A stretch of DNA of 64,000 nt. Origin: Ornithinibacillus contaminans. Lineage in GTDB: Bacteria > Bacillota > Bacilli > Bacillales > Amphibacillaceae. The stretch spans positions 1-64,000 of the forward strand of contig NZ_LDPV02000038.1 in the NCBI RefSeq assembly GCF_001038425.2, written 5' to 3'. Both the position numbers and the translations under genes were made by a program. Positions 43,147-53,209 of the stretch are shown here, in pieces (the stretch's first letter is position 1; each line of letters opens with the position of its first letter). The notes beneath the pieces were generated by a model. The model made no database searches. It was not told the DNA's origin and saw only the letters and a program-made list of their open reading frames with translations.

Positions 43147-44435
43147 TGTTCCGTACATTCTCCAATTTTATGCGCGTGGCTGACATTAGACGGAAAATAA
43201 TTTTTACATTACTTATGTTAATTGTATTCCGTCTAGGCACATTTATTCCAGTGCCATTCACAGATAAAACTGCAATTGATTTTATGAATTCACAAAATGT
43301 ATTTGGATTTCTGAATACATTTGGTGGAGGGGCATTACAAAACTTCTCCATTTTTGCAATGGGGATTATGCCTTACATTACGGCATCAATCATAATGCAA
43401 TTACTGCAAATGGATGTTGTACCGAAGTTTACAGAATGGAAAAAGCAAGGGGAAATGGGTCGTAAGAAATTAGCCCAAATTACTCGCTACGGAACAGTGG
43501 TGCTTGCATTTGTTCAAGCAATCGCGATGTCCATTGGCTTCAATGCTATGGCAAGTGGTGGTTTAATTGCAAATCCTGGTCCGATGAAATTCCTTATTAT
43601 CGCTCTTGTATTAACGGCAGGAACAACATTCTTAATGTGGTTAGGTGAACAGATCACTGCAAATGGAGTTGGGAATGGAATCTCGATTATCATTTTTGCG
43701 GGTATCGTTGCCGCAATACCAAACGGAGTACAACAATTATATGTCCAGTATTTCAATAATGCTGGTGATGAATTGTTTGTCAATGTAATTATTGTAGCGA
43801 TTATTGCTTTAGCTGCAATTGCGATCATTGTTGGAGTTATTTTCGTAAACCAAGCATTACGTAAAATTCCAATTCAATATGCGAAAAAGCTTGTTAATCG
43901 CTCACCAGTTGGTGGTCATTCTGCTCATTTACCGATTAAAGTAAATGCATCAGGAGTTATCCCTGTAATTTTTGCGGTTGCCTTTATTATGGCACCAAGA
44001 ACAGTTGCGGGCTTCTTTGATGGGAATGTTGCTACTACGATTCAAAACATCTTTGATTATACAACGCCAGCAGGTATGGTAATTTATGTTGTGCTAATTA
44101 TTGCTTTCACATATTTCTACACATTTGTTCAGGTTAACCCAGAGCAAATGGCGGAAAACTTACAAAAGCAAGGTGGATATATTCCAGGTATACGCCCAGG
44201 TAAGAACACCGAAACTTATCTTAATCGTGTGTTGAACCGATTAACATTTGTAGGGGCATTATTCTTAGCTGCAGTTGCTGTATTACCTATATTATTCGGT
44301 CAATTAGCGAACTTACCGAGTGCGGTTCAAATCGGCGGCACAAGCTTACTAATCGTTGTAGGAGTAGCGATACAAACCATGAAGCAATTAGAAGGTCAGC
44401 TAGTGAAGCGACACTACAAAGGTTTTATTAAGTAA
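43146..44435 (+). CDS. secY: Preprotein translocase subunit SecY
   Basis: SecY is the protein-conducting channel. The 429-residue protein has about ten membrane helices, the plug region after the first helix (AIDFMNSQNVFGFLNTFGGG), the ITASIIMQLLQMD segment and the cytoplasmic loop NPEQMAENLQKQGGYIPGIRPG. It works with the SecE encoded at 15928. It is translationally coupled to rplO and followed by adk. Confidence 0.98.
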   Translation: MFRTFSNFMRVADIRRKIIFTLLMLIVFRLGTFIPVPFTDKTAIDFMNSQNVFGFLNTFGGGALQNFSIFAMGIMPYITASIIMQLLQMDVVPKFTEWKKQGEMGRKKLAQITRYGTVVLAFVQAIAMSIGFNAMASGGLIANPGPMKFLIIALVLTAGTTFLMWLGEQITANGVGNGISIIIFAGIVAAIPNGVQQLYVQYFNNAGDELFVNVIIVAIIALAAIAIIVGVIFVNQALRKIPIQYAKKLVNRSPVGGHSAHLPIKVNASGVIPVIFAVAFIMAPRTVAGFFDGNVATTIQNIFDYTTPAGMVIYVVLIIAFTYFYTFVQVNPEQMAENLQKQGGYIPGIRPGKNTETYLNRVLNRLTFVGALFLAAVAVLPILFGQLANLPSAVQIGGTSLLIVVGVAIQTMKQLEGQLVKRHYKGFIK

Positions 44436-44447
44436 GAAAGCCAATGA

Positions 44448-45107
<660 letters not shown>

Positions 45108-45192
45108 GCTATGACTGTAGGCTTGCACGAATAGACATTTCTATTTGTACGATAATTAATATGAATCGTGTAGTTTAATGCTTTATGAATGG

Positions 45193-45510
45193 ATGCTGAA
45201 CACAATCGTGTTTAACAATTACCCTGGCTTTAGCGAAACTGATTCGATTCCACGAATAGGTCTTGTTTGTTGTAGTAGCAAGGGCACAAATTAAGGCATG
45301 AAACGATTGTCATCTTCGTGATTGATGATCGAAATGTCTTGGTGCAGATGGGGAATAACATAAACTTTTGATCGACCAAAGAGAAAGAATACACATCATA
45401 TTGATTTATGGATTATATGTCTCCAGAAGTCCAAAACAGCCTTCTAGAAACTGGTCGTGTCACAAATGAAAATATAAGATTTGCACATTTTTATATAGCA
45501 AAATTGTGAC
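45193..45510 (+). pseudogene. Degraded KOW-domain gene upstream of infA
   Basis: Fragments of a small KOW-domain protein, of the kind found between map and infA in many Bacillus, are spread over frames. Frame A gives SETDSIPRIGLVCCSSKGTN and then stops at TAA 45292-45294. A second frame from 45300 gives ETIVIFVIDDRNVLVQMGNN and INF, ended by TGA 45369-45371. One base on, the text resumes as DRPKRKNTHHIDLW (45370-45411), and after a missing base frame two returns with DYMSPEVQNSLLETGRVTN (from 45411). At least three frame changes and several stops make a functional product implausible. No trace of map itself is recognisable in 45108-45192. Confidence 0.82.
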
Positions 45511-45536
45511 TGATTTAAAGAAGGGAGTAAGGCGCA

Positions 45537-45755
45537 ATGGCGAAAGATGATGTAATTGAAGTCGAAGGAACCGTAACGGAAACATTGCCAAATGCAATGT
45601 TCAAAGTAGAGCTTGAGAACGGCCATACGGTCTTGGCACATGTATCTGGTAAAATTCGTATGCACTTCATCCGTATATTACCAGGTGATAAAGTAACGGT
45701 AGAACTCTCTCCGTATGATTTGACCAGAGGACGAATTACGTACCGTTATAAATAA
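45537..45755 (+). CDS. infA: Translation initiation factor IF-1
   Basis: A 72-residue OB-fold factor that occupies the A site during initiation. The segments [35 protein letters not shown] and the C-terminal GRITYRYK are standard. AAGGGAG precedes the ATG. It stands between the KOW pseudogene and rpmJ. Confidence 0.98.
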   Translation: MAKDDVIEVEGTVTETLPNAMFKVELENGHTVLAHVSGKIRMHFIRILPGDKVTVELSPYDLTRGRITYRYK

Positions 45756-45771
45756 GCGAGCTCCGATATAA

Positions 45772-45900
<129 letters not shown>

Positions 45901-45922
45901 TTGAAGGAGGTGCGCATAACTT

Positions 45923-46288
45923 ATGGCACGTATTGCAGGTATAGATATTCCACGTGAAAAGCGTGTAGTCATTTCTTTAACATACATTTATGGTATTGGT
46001 AAGAAAACTGCACAGGATATCCTTAAAGAAGCAGGCGTTTCTGAAGAGACTCGTGTTCGTGATCTAACAGAGGATGAGTTAGGTAGAATTCGTCAAGCTG
46101 TAGATGCATATACAATCGAAGGTGATCTTCGCCGTGAGGTTTCTCTTAACATTAAACGTCTGATTGAAATTGGTTCATACCGTGGCTTAAGACATCGTCG
46201 TGGTTTACCAGTTCGCGGACAAAATACGAAGAACAACTCTCGTACTCGTAAAGGTCCACGTCGTACAATCGCTAACAAGAAAAAATAA
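45923..46288 (+). CDS. rpsM: 30S ribosomal protein S13
   Basis: S13 forms bridges to the 50S subunit. The 121-residue protein starts [20 protein letters not shown] and ends in a basic tail ([12 protein letters not shown]). GAAGGAGGTG precedes the ATG. Confidence 0.98.
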   Translation: MARIAGIDIPREKRVVISLTYIYGIGKKTAQDILKEAGVSEETRVRDLTEDELGRIRQAVDAYTIEGDLRREVSLNIKRLIEIGSYRGLRHRRGLPVRGQNTKNNSRTRKGPRRTIANKKK

Positions 46289-46309
46289 TGTAAGGAGGTA
46301 AACAATTAG

Positions 46310-46699
46310 ATGGCTCGTAAAACAAATACACGTAAACGTCGTGTGAAAAAGAATGTTGAGACTGGTGTAGCACATATCCGTTCTACTTTTAACAACACTA
46401 TTGTAACAATCACTGATGTTCAAGGTAATGTTATAGGTTGGAGCTCTGCTGGTGCACTTGGTTTCAAAGGTTCTCGTAAATCAACTCCATTCGCTGCACA
46501 AATGGCTGCTGAAACAGCTGCTAAAACTGCAGTAGATAATGGTATGAAAACATTAGAAGTATCAGTTAAAGGTCCTGGAGCTGGTCGTGAAGCTGCTATT
46601 CGTTCCTTGCAAGCAGCAGGCCTTGAAGTTACAGCTATTAAAGATGTAACACCAGTACCTCATAATGGTTGCCGTCCGCCAAAACGTCGTCGTGTATAA
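46310..46699 (+). CDS. rpsK: 30S ribosomal protein S11
   Basis: S11 lines the platform near the Shine-Dalgarno helix. The 129-residue protein has [35 protein letters not shown] and the C-terminal [22 protein letters not shown] precedes the ATG. Confidence 0.98.
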   Translation: MARKTNTRKRRVKKNVETGVAHIRSTFNNTIVTITDVQGNVIGWSSAGALGFKGSRKSTPFAAQMAAETAAKTAVDNGMKTLEVSVKGPGAGREAAIRSLQAAGLEVTAIKDVTPVPHNGCRPPKRRRV

Positions 46700-47005
46700 T
46701 TTTAACGTATATTATTTGTCACCCTGTCTATAATGGGTTATGATGACTAAAAGTATATGGTGAATAAACGATTACACAAATGGTATGAAAAAATCACCAA
46801 GGTTTGAAGGGAGAAAAGAAAGCTAATCGCCATCTGACGAGTAGCTTGCATTTTCTTTTTGTCAACCTTGCTATACAGCATCGCCTAGACAAAAATTACG
46901 AAGAAGTATACGGGTTGCGCAGAAACGCCAACTGCGGTCCCGAGGAATTTCGGTTAGATCTACATCTAACCGGGGTTTCGACGTTTTAAAGGAGGGTATT
47001 GTGGA
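46700..47005 (+). promoter_or_regulatory. Structured rpsK-rpoA spacer
   Basis: No gene is seen. A very long imperfect hairpin pairs CCAAGGTTTGAAGGGAGAAA (from 46798) with the segment ending CTTTTTGTCAACCTTG (about 46850-46872). Near rpoA a perfect 9-bp hairpin CGGTTAGAT/ATCTAACCG (46951-46972) extends by G-U pairs into GGAATTT/GGGTTTC. A 61-codon frame here is judged non-coding. A structured rpoA leader is likely. Confidence 0.6.
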
Positions 47006-47950
47006 ATGATTGAAATAGAAAAGCCAAAGATTGAAACGGTTGAGATTAGTGATGATGCTACATTTGGAAAATTTGTGGTAGAGCCGCTCGAACGTGGTTA
47101 TGGTACAACTCTAGGAAACTCCTTGCGTCGTATCCTACTATCCTCACTTCCAGGTGCCGCTGTTACATCAGTTCAAATTGATGGTGCATTACATGAGTTT
47201 TCAACTATTGATGGTGTAGTTGAAGATGTTACAACAATCATTTTGAATTTGAAAAAGCTTGCCCTAAAAATCTATTCAGATGAACCAAAAACATTAGAAA
47301 TTGATGTGCAAGGTGAAGGTGTTGTTACAGCTGCAGATCTTACGTATGATAGTGATGTAGAAGTATTAAACCCTGAGCTACCAATTGCTACACTAAATGC
47401 AAAAGGTAACTTGCGCATGAAAATTACTGCTGAGCGTGGTCGCGGTTATGTTCCAGCTGATGCAAATAAACATGAAGATCAACCAATTGGTGTCATTCCA
47501 GTTGATTCCATTTTCACACCGGTATCACGTGTTACTTACCAAGTAGAAAATACTCGTGTAGGGCAAAGTGCAAACTACGATAAATTAACTTTAGATGTAT
47601 GGACAGATGGTAGCATTCGTCCAGAGGAAGCAATTTCTCTAGGTGCTAAAATCCTTTCCGAGCATTTAAATATTTTCGTTGGTTTAACTGATGAAGCACA
47701 AAATGTCGAGATTATGGTTGAAAAAGAGGAAGACCAAAAAGAAAAAGTAATGGAAATGACGATTGAAGAGCTAGACTTATCAGTTCGCTCGTACAATTGT
47801 CTAAAACGTGCTGGCATTAATACAGTTCAAGAGCTTTCAAATAAATCTGAAGAAGATATGATGAAAGTACGTAACCTAGGTCGTAAATCATTAGAAGAAG
47901 TAAAAGTAAAACTTACCGATTTAGGACTAAGCTTACGTAAAGACGACTAA
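47006..47950 (+). CDS. rpoA: RNA polymerase alpha subunit
   Basis: Alpha dimerises to nucleate polymerase assembly and contacts activators and UP elements. The 314-residue protein has the N-terminal dimer domain ([21 protein letters not shown]) and the C-terminal alphaCTD with two helix-hairpin-helix motifs ([20 protein letters not shown]). AAAGGAGGG precedes the ATG. rplQ follows after 46 bp. Confidence 0.98.
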   Translation: MIEIEKPKIETVEISDDATFGKFVVEPLERGYGTTLGNSLRRILLSSLPGAAVTSVQIDGALHEFSTIDGVVEDVTTIILNLKKLALKIYSDEPKTLEIDVQGEGVVTAADLTYDSDVEVLNPELPIATLNAKGNLRMKITAERGRGYVPADANKHEDQPIGVIPVDSIFTPVSRVTYQVENTRVGQSANYDKLTLDVWTDGSIRPEEAISLGAKILSEHLNIFVGLTDEAQNVEIMVEKEEDQKEKVMEMTIEELDLSVRSYNCLKRAGINTVQELSNKSEEDMMKVRNLGRKSLEEVKVKLTDLGLSLRKDD

Positions 47951-47996
47951 CTAATATCAGACATCTTTAGAGTTTCGAGAAAGGGAGGGATAGTCC

Positions 47997-48350
47997 ATGG
48001 CTAGAAAATTAGGACGTACTACAGACGCTCGTATGGCACTACTTCGTAACCTTGCATCTGATTTAATTATTCATGAACGGATTGAAACAACAGAAGCAAA
48101 GGCAAAAGAGCTTAAATCTATCGTAGACAAAATGATTACGTTAGGTAAACGTGGTGATCTTCACGCACGTCGTCAAGCTGCAGCGTTCTTATACAACAAA
48201 GAAGCAAATGAAGAAGATTCAGTACTTCAAAAGCTTTTCAATGATGTAGCTGCACGCTATGAAGACAGACAAGGTGGATACACACGCGTTCTTAAATTAG
48301 GCGAACGCCAAGGTGATGGAGCGAAAATGGCAATTATTGAGCTAGTTTAA
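47997..48350 (+). CDS. rplQ: 50S ribosomal protein L17
   Basis: The last gene of the S10-spc-alpha cluster. The 117-residue protein has [21 protein letters not shown] and the C-terminal [35 protein letters not shown] precedes the ATG, and a terminator follows. Confidence 0.97.
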   Translation: MARKLGRTTDARMALLRNLASDLIIHERIETTEAKAKELKSIVDKMITLGKRGDLHARRQAAAFLYNKEANEEDSVLQKLFNDVAARYEDRQGGYTRVLKLGERQGDGAKMAIIELV

Positions 48351-48366
48351 TCAATCCATACGCGTT

Positions 48367-48417
48367 AAGGGCAGGACTGAATCTCTTCCACGAGGTGAAA
48401 TCCAAGCCCTTTTTTTG
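48367..48417 (+). terminator. Terminator after rplQ
   Basis: AAGGGC and GCCCTT close a long stem with inner pairing (AGGACT/GAAATCC region) and end in a run of seven T. It closes the S10-spc-alpha transcription unit. Confidence 0.85.
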
Positions 48418-48606
48418 TATGGTGAGGTGATAATTAGGGCGGTAGCTACATATCAGTCGTTCTGGTCTAGGTACAGTCATGCTGTCCAAACATCAGTCAC
48501 CCCCCAACCATTCAATCAACATCATTTAACATCACACCAGATAAGTAGTAAAATACATACATAACACAGCTAAACCCAGGCAAGTGTAGCTAGAGGAGGA
48601 TTTACC

Positions 48607-49446
48607 ATGCGAGAGAAGTTTATAGAGTTTAGAAATGTATCGTTTCGATACGGAGATGAGCAGCCTTGGGTATTAAAAAATGTTTCATTTGAAATTTATA
48701 AAGATGAGTGGGTTGCAATTATTGGTCATAATGGTTCAGGGAAGTCGACGATTGCGAAGCTCATGAATGGATTGCTTTTTCCACAAGAAGGAGAAATTAC
48801 GATTAACGGGGTTCTCGTAAATGAGGAGACGGTTTGGGATATACGCAAACAAGTTGGAATGGTATTTCAAAATCCAGATAATCAATTCGTAGGCACAACC
48901 GTTCAAGATGATATTGCTTTTGGAATGGAGAATCGAGGAGTACCACGTGAGGTAATGGTAGAGCGCATTGCTGACGTGTTACAGGCGGTACGGATGGAGG
49001 ATTACCGGTTAACCGAGCCACATCGTCTGTCTGGTGGTCAAAAACAACGTGTGGCCATTGCAAGTGTTCTTGCGATACATCCAGAGGTGCTTATTTTGGA
49101 CGAGGCAACCGCGATGTTAGACCCGAGAGGTCGTAAAGAGATCATGAAGACTGTGTCAGATATCCAGGAGAAGAATGAAATTTCCCTGATTACGATAACA
49201 CATGATCTGCAGGAAGTAGTCCAAGCAGAACGCGTCATCGTGATGAATAACGGGAACGTATGGGATGAGGCAACACCAAGAGAAGTTTTTGCGAAAAAGG
49301 ATGCATTACGTCAGATAGGGTTAGATGTGCCATTTATTGCTATTTTGGCAGAGGAACTGAAGAACAACGCCGTTCAAATTTCCAATGAACCGTTGAACCA
49401 TGAAGAATTATTGGAGGAACTATGGACATTACATTCAAAGATGTGA
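48607..49446 (+). CDS. ecfA1: ECF transporter ATPase EcfA1
   Basis: One of two ATPases of the shared energy-coupling module that powers vitamin and metal uptake through separate S-components. The 279-residue protein has Walker [10 protein letters not shown] (~41-49), signature [12 protein letters not shown] and Walker [22 protein letters not shown] precedes the ATG. It overlaps ecfA2 by 25 bases. No S-component gene lies in this window. Confidence 0.95.
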   Translation: MREKFIEFRNVSFRYGDEQPWVLKNVSFEIYKDEWVAIIGHNGSGKSTIAKLMNGLLFPQEGEITINGVLVNEETVWDIRKQVGMVFQNPDNQFVGTTVQDDIAFGMENRGVPREVMVERIADVLQAVRMEDYRLTEPHRLSGGQKQRVAIASVLAIHPEVLILDEATAMLDPRGRKEIMKTVSDIQEKNEISLITITHDLQEVVQAERVIVMNNGNVWDEATPREVFAKKDALRQIGLDVPFIAILAEELKNNAVQISNEPLNHEELLEELWTLHSKM

Positions 49447-50294
49447 GTTACATCTATCAAGCAAACTCACCTTTTTCCCATAAAGCATTAGACAACGTCT
49501 CATTTCATATTCCCTCTGGTTCGTTTGTTGCGATTATTGGTCATACTGGTTCCGGAAAATCGACCTTGATTCAACATTTGAATGGTTTGGTGACGCCCAC
49601 TTTCGGTGAAGTGCAAATCGGGGATTACCACATAAATGCAACCAAAAAACCCGAAAAACTGAAGGACTTACGCAGCCGTGTTGGCGTTGTATTTCAATAT
49701 CCAGAGCATCAATTATTTGAAGAAACGGTTGCGAAGGATATTGCCTTTGGACCAGAAAATTTTGGTGTCTCTTCAACAGAAATCCAACGCCGAATTAAGG
49801 AAATCATTCCGGCGGTTGGGTTAGAGGAAAGCCTGCTTGAGCGCTCACCGTTTGAATTAAGTGGTGGACAAATGCGACGAGTGGCAATTGCTGGTGTGTT
49901 AGCAATCAAACCGGAGATCCTTGTATTGGATGAACCAACGGCTGGACTTGATCCAAGAGGTCAGCAGGAAATTATGGATATGTTTTATGACTTACATCAA
50001 CAACAGAACCTCACAACCGTATTAGTTACGCACAGTATGGAGGATGCGGTGAAGTATGCCGACCATGTGATCATCATGAATAAAGGGACAAAGTACATGG
50101 AAGGCAAGCCAGAAGAGGTTTTTTCACAGCGAGAAGCCTTGAATCAGGTCCAACTGGATGTTCCAGAGATGATTCAATTTTTGGATGCATTTAATGCAAA
50201 GTTCGATGTTTCGATTCCGTTTACACGACAAACTGTACAGGAGCTATCAGATGCTGTTCAAGCAGTGGTAAAGGGGGATGGATCCGATGAATAA
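49422..50294 (+). CDS. ecfA2: ECF transporter ATPase EcfA2
   Basis: The partner ATPase, 290 residues, with Walker [10 protein letters not shown], signature [13 protein letters not shown] and Walker [13 protein letters not shown]. Its ribosome site (GGAGGAAC) is inside ecfA1, and its end overlaps the ecfT start, so the three genes are tightly coupled. Confidence 0.95.
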   Translation: MDITFKDVSYIYQANSPFSHKALDNVSFHIPSGSFVAIIGHTGSGKSTLIQHLNGLVTPTFGEVQIGDYHINATKKPEKLKDLRSRVGVVFQYPEHQLFEETVAKDIAFGPENFGVSSTEIQRRIKEIIPAVGLEESLLERSPFELSGGQMRRVAIAGVLAIKPEILVLDEPTAGLDPRGQQEIMDMFYDLHQQQNLTTVLVTHSMEDAVKYADHVIIMNKGTKYMEGKPEEVFSQREALNQVQLDVPEMIQFLDAFNAKFDVSIPFTRQTVQELSDAVQAVVKGDGSDE

Positions 50295-51087
50295 TTCGAT
50301 GATTATCGGTCAATATGTCCCAGGAAATTCGCTTGTTCATCGCTTAGACCCTCGCACGAAAATTACGATTATCTTTTTCTTCGTAATTGTCGTGTTTTTT
50401 GCGAACAATGTCGTCACATACAGTCTATTAACTGCGTTTTCCGTTTTGGCAACAGGCATTACTAGAATTCCGATACGGTTTATTTTAAAGGGGCTAACCC
50501 CTGTTTGGTTTTTAATAATCTTTACGTTTGTCTTGCATTTGATCGTTACCAAGGAAGGCTCTGTTCTAGTCGATTTATTCGGATTTAAGCTTTATTCTGG
50601 TGCGGTTATTCAAGGGTTTGCGATTTCGTTACGATTTTTCTTACTCATTTTGATCACGTCACTATTAACATTAACGACGACACCTATTGAACTGACCGAC
50701 GCAATCGAGGATATGCTACACCCGTTGAAAAAAATCAAATTTCCAGTACACGAATTGGCCCTTATGATGTCAATATCACTACGGTTTATTCCAACCCTTT
50801 TACAGGAGACTGATAAAATTTCCAAGGCACAAGCTTCCCGTGGGGTGGATTTTCGTACTGGCCCAATCAAAGAACGGTTAAAGGCGATAGTCCCATTATT
50901 AGTTCCATTGTTTGTTAGTGCCTTTAAACGGGCAGAAGAATTAGCGATGGCAATGGAAGCGAGGGGTTACCGCGGTGGTGAGGGCAGAACCAAGCTACGA
51001 CAGCTACAAATTAGAGGTATTGATTGGCTTGTGTATGTCGTGTTTGCCTTGGTAGTTGCTGGATTGTTGCTGTTAAGAAATTACTAG
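50287..51087 (+). CDS. ecfT: ECF transporter transmembrane component EcfT
   Basis: The membrane scaffold joining EcfA1/A2 to S-components. The 266-residue product has about five or six membrane helices and the family coupling motifs with Ala-Arg-Gly ([12 protein letters not shown] and [10 protein letters not shown]). ATG 50287 gives the best spacing (10 nt) from AAGGGGG; ATG 50278 sits almost on the ribosome site. The stop is close to truA. Confidence 0.94.
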   Translation: MNNSMIIGQYVPGNSLVHRLDPRTKITIIFFFVIVVFFANNVVTYSLLTAFSVLATGITRIPIRFILKGLTPVWFLIIFTFVLHLIVTKEGSVLVDLFGFKLYSGAVIQGFAISLRFFLLILITSLLTLTTTPIELTDAIEDMLHPLKKIKFPVHELALMMSISLRFIPTLLQETDKISKAQASRGVDFRTGPIKERLKAIVPLLVPLFVSAFKRAEELAMAMEARGYRGGEGRTKLRQLQIRGIDWLVYVVFALVVAGLLLLRNY

Positions 51088-51105
51088 TTATAGGTGGATA
51101 AGGAC

Positions 51106-51855
51106 ATGCCAAAAATAAAATGTATAATCGCCTATGACGGCTCAACCTTCCATGGCTTTCAGGTTCAACCCGGAAAACGAACCGTGCAAGGTGAGGTAGA
51201 AAAGGCGTTAGAACAGATTCATAAAGGAGAAAAAGTCCGTATTCAAGCCTCTGGAAGAACAGATGCGGGCGTCCATGGGAAGGGGCAGACCATCCATTTT
51301 GAAACAGGTCTTTATATCCCGGGAAATAGCTGGAAGAGGGCATTAAATACTTTATTACCAGCAGATATATTTGTTATAGAAACAGAAGCAGTCTCAGATG
51401 ATTTTCATGCGCGCTATCACGTCATTGAAAAAGAATATCGTTATTACGTGTTAAACACCGTCGATCCAGATATTTTTAATCGCAATTATAGCTATCATTT
51501 TCCTTATCGACTTGATATCGATGCCATTCAAGAGGCTTGTCGTTATCTAGAGGGTACCCATGATTTTACAACCTTTTCTTCGGCCAAAGCGACGGTGAAG
51601 GGCGATCGAGTTAGAACATTAATTGAAGTGTCCTGTAAGAAGGATGGTGACCGATTAGAATTTATTTTTCGCGGCAAAGGGTTTCTCTATAATATGGTTC
51701 GAATTTTAGTTGGAACATTATTGGATATTGGCCAAGGACGGATTGCACCGACCGCTATTCCGATGATGTTTGAACAGAAGGATCGTCAACTTGCGAGCAA
51801 AACGGCGCCAGCACAGGGGTTATACTTGTGGCGGGTACGCTATCCGGAGGACTAA
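51106..51855 (+). CDS. truA: tRNA pseudouridine(38-40) synthase TruA
   Basis: TruA makes pseudouridine at positions 38-40 of the anticodon arm. The 249-residue protein has the catalytic aspartate in SGRTDAGVHGKGQ, plus FHARYHVIEKEYRYY and the C-terminal RTAPAQGLYLW-like SKTAPAQGLYLWRV. ATG 51106 follows AGGTGG; the in-frame GTG 51094 overlaps the ribosome site. The gene order ecfT-truA-rplM is as in Bacillus. Confidence 0.95.
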   Translation: MPKIKCIIAYDGSTFHGFQVQPGKRTVQGEVEKALEQIHKGEKVRIQASGRTDAGVHGKGQTIHFETGLYIPGNSWKRALNTLLPADIFVIETEAVSDDFHARYHVIEKEYRYYVLNTVDPDIFNRNYSYHFPYRLDIDAIQEACRYLEGTHDFTTFSSAKATVKGDRVRTLIEVSCKKDGDRLEFIFRGKGFLYNMVRILVGTLLDIGQGRIAPTAIPMMFEQKDRQLASKTAPAQGLYLWRVRYPED

Positions 51856-51988
51856 AGTGTTCGACAAATCGATACATTTCCTGGGAAATATCGACGGGAA
51901 ATACTAGGGTGCAATATAAGATTAACAGACTAGTGATTCCGCTAGAAGAAATAGTTTGCGAAATTCAAGAATTTATATAGAAGAGCCC

Positions 51989-52018
51989 TTGACATTTACC
52001 CCCTTTTTGAGATATTAT
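51989..52018 (+). promoter_or_regulatory. Promoter of rplM-rpsI
   Basis: A perfect TTGACA (51989-51994) is followed after 18 bp by TATTAT (52013-52018). It lies between truA and the L13 leader. Confidence 0.7.
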
Positions 52019-52110
52019 GGTCTATGGCAATTTATTTCTAAGACCGCGATTAGCCCCGGAACTAATTGTGTTGAAAATATAGGAATAATGAATGAACAAA
52101 CTCAAAATTA
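52019..52110 (+). ncRNA. L13 leader (rplM-rpsI)
   Basis: The untranslated region before rplM contains AAGACCGCGATTAGCCCCGG followed by AACTAATTGTG (52038-52070), with an ATTAG/CTAAT stem, resembling the known Firmicute L13 leader for autoregulation. The boundaries are approximate. The 130 bp between truA and the promoter show only a short palindrome, ATTTCC/GGAAAT (about 51880-51893). Confidence 0.65.
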
Positions 52111-52139
52111 ATGAATGAAAATATGGAGGGAACACAATC

Positions 52140-52577
52140 ATGCGCACAACTTTCATGGCAAATGAAAATAATATTGAACGCAAATGGCTTGTTGTGGATG
52201 CTGAAGGCCAACGTCTTGGTCGTCTAGCAAGTGAAGTTGCTGCAATCCTTCGCGGAAAGCATAAACCAACTTACACACCACACGCTGACACTGGTGATTA
52301 TGTAATTATCATTAACGCTAACAAAATCGAACTTACTGGTAAGAAACTAAGTGACAAGATGTACTACCGTCACTCTGGACATCCAGGTGGTTTAAAAGAA
52401 CGTACTGCTGATGAAATGCGTACAAAGTATCCTGAGCAAATGCTTGAGATTGCTATCAAAGGCATGCTTCCAAAAGGATCTTTAGGACGTAAAATGGGCA
52501 AGAAATTGCATGTATACAGAGGTGCTGAGCACAATCATGCAGCACAAAAACCAGAAGTTTATGAACTTCGCGGATAA
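52140..52577 (+). CDS. rplM: 50S ribosomal protein L13
   Basis: L13 is an early 50S assembly protein. The 145-residue protein has [19 protein letters not shown] and [31 protein letters not shown] precedes the ATG. rpsI follows after 18 bp. Confidence 0.98.
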   Translation: MRTTFMANENNIERKWLVVDAEGQRLGRLASEVAAILRGKHKPTYTPHADTGDYVIIINANKIELTGKKLSDKMYYRHSGHPGGLKERTADEMRTKYPEQMLEIAIKGMLPKGSLGRKMGKKLHVYRGAEHNHAAQKPEVYELRG

Positions 52578-52595
52578 TAAAAGGAGGTAAATCAA

Positions 52596-52988
52596 TTGGC
52601 ACAAGTACAATACTATGGCACAGGTCGTCGTAAAAGCTCAACTGCACGTGTACGTTTAGTACCGGGTACTGGAAATGTAACAATTAATGGTCGTGAAGCA
52701 AAAGACTATTTCCCATATGAAACACAACTTTTAATTCTTAACCAACCACTACAAGCTACTGAAACTGAAGGAACTTATGATGTTTTAGTTAATGTTCATG
52801 GTGGTGGATTTACTGGTCAAGCTGGTGCTATCCGTCACGGAATCGCACGTGCTTTACTAGAAGCAGATCCAGGTTACCGCGCGTCACTTAAGAGTGCAGG
52901 GTTCTTAACTCGTGACCCTCGTATGAAAGAACGTAAGAAATACGGTCTTAAAGGCGCTCGACGTGCACCTCAGTTCTCAAAACGTTAA
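52596..52988 (+). CDS. rpsI: 30S ribosomal protein S9
   Basis: S9 contacts P-site tRNA with its basic C-terminal tail ([10 protein letters not shown]). The 130-residue protein starts [20 protein letters not shown]. The start codon is TTG at 52596, after AAAGGAGGT. It ends the ribosomal part of the window. Confidence 0.98.
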   Translation: MAQVQYYGTGRRKSSTARVRLVPGTGNVTINGREAKDYFPYETQLLILNQPLQATETEGTYDVLVNVHGGGFTGQAGAIRHGIARALLEADPGYRASLKSAGFLTRDPRMKERKKYGLKGARRAPQFSKR

Positions 52989-52999
52989 TAGTACGTTTC

Positions 53000-53037
53000 A
53001 AAGGCTCTTTTCACTTCGGTGGAAAGGGTCTTTTTTT
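53000..53037 (+). terminator. Terminator after rpsI
   Basis: AAAGGCTCTTTTCAC and GTGGAAAGGGTCTTT pair (with mismatches) around TTCG and are followed by a T-run. Confidence 0.88.
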
Positions 53038-53071
53038 ATCACGAAGAAGAAAATTCCCAATAAAAAATAGC

Positions 53072-53195
53072 CTGTGACATAAGTAAAATGAAAAGATAAA
53101 ATTACGAACCATAACGAATTCAGCGGAATATATTCCCGCAGCGTGTAATACGCGCAATTTCGGATTTTATCTTGTCAAAAGTACTTATGTCTCAG
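53072..53195. repeat. Long inverted repeat between rpsI and the siderophore-binding gene
   Basis: Arms of ~31 bp, starting CTGTGACATAAGTAAAATG (53072) and ending CAAAAGTACTTATGTCTCAG (53195), are imperfect reverse complements. Between them lies GAATTCAGCGGAATATATTCCCGC, which looks like the outer arms of the dispersed repeat joined without its core (GGAATATATTCC palindrome, 53125-53136). The element lies between convergent genes and may act as a bidirectional terminator for the gene on the minus strand. Confidence 0.65.
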
Positions 53196-53209
53196 ACTTT
53201 TTCAATTAT
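53196..53209. other. Boundary of accessory block (rpsI to cwlD)
   Basis: In B. subtilis rpsI is followed by ybaJ, ybaK and cwlD. Here 53040-60093 instead carries the siderophore locus, DoxX, PH-domain, small membrane and YknWX-like genes. Start and end of the block are defined by the rpsI terminator and the terminator before cwlD; no transposase or direct repeat marks an insertion. Confidence 0.6.

Noticed and set aside
46804-46989. 61-codon open frame before rpoA
   Set aside because: It overlaps the large hairpins of the rpoA leader and resembles no known protein.
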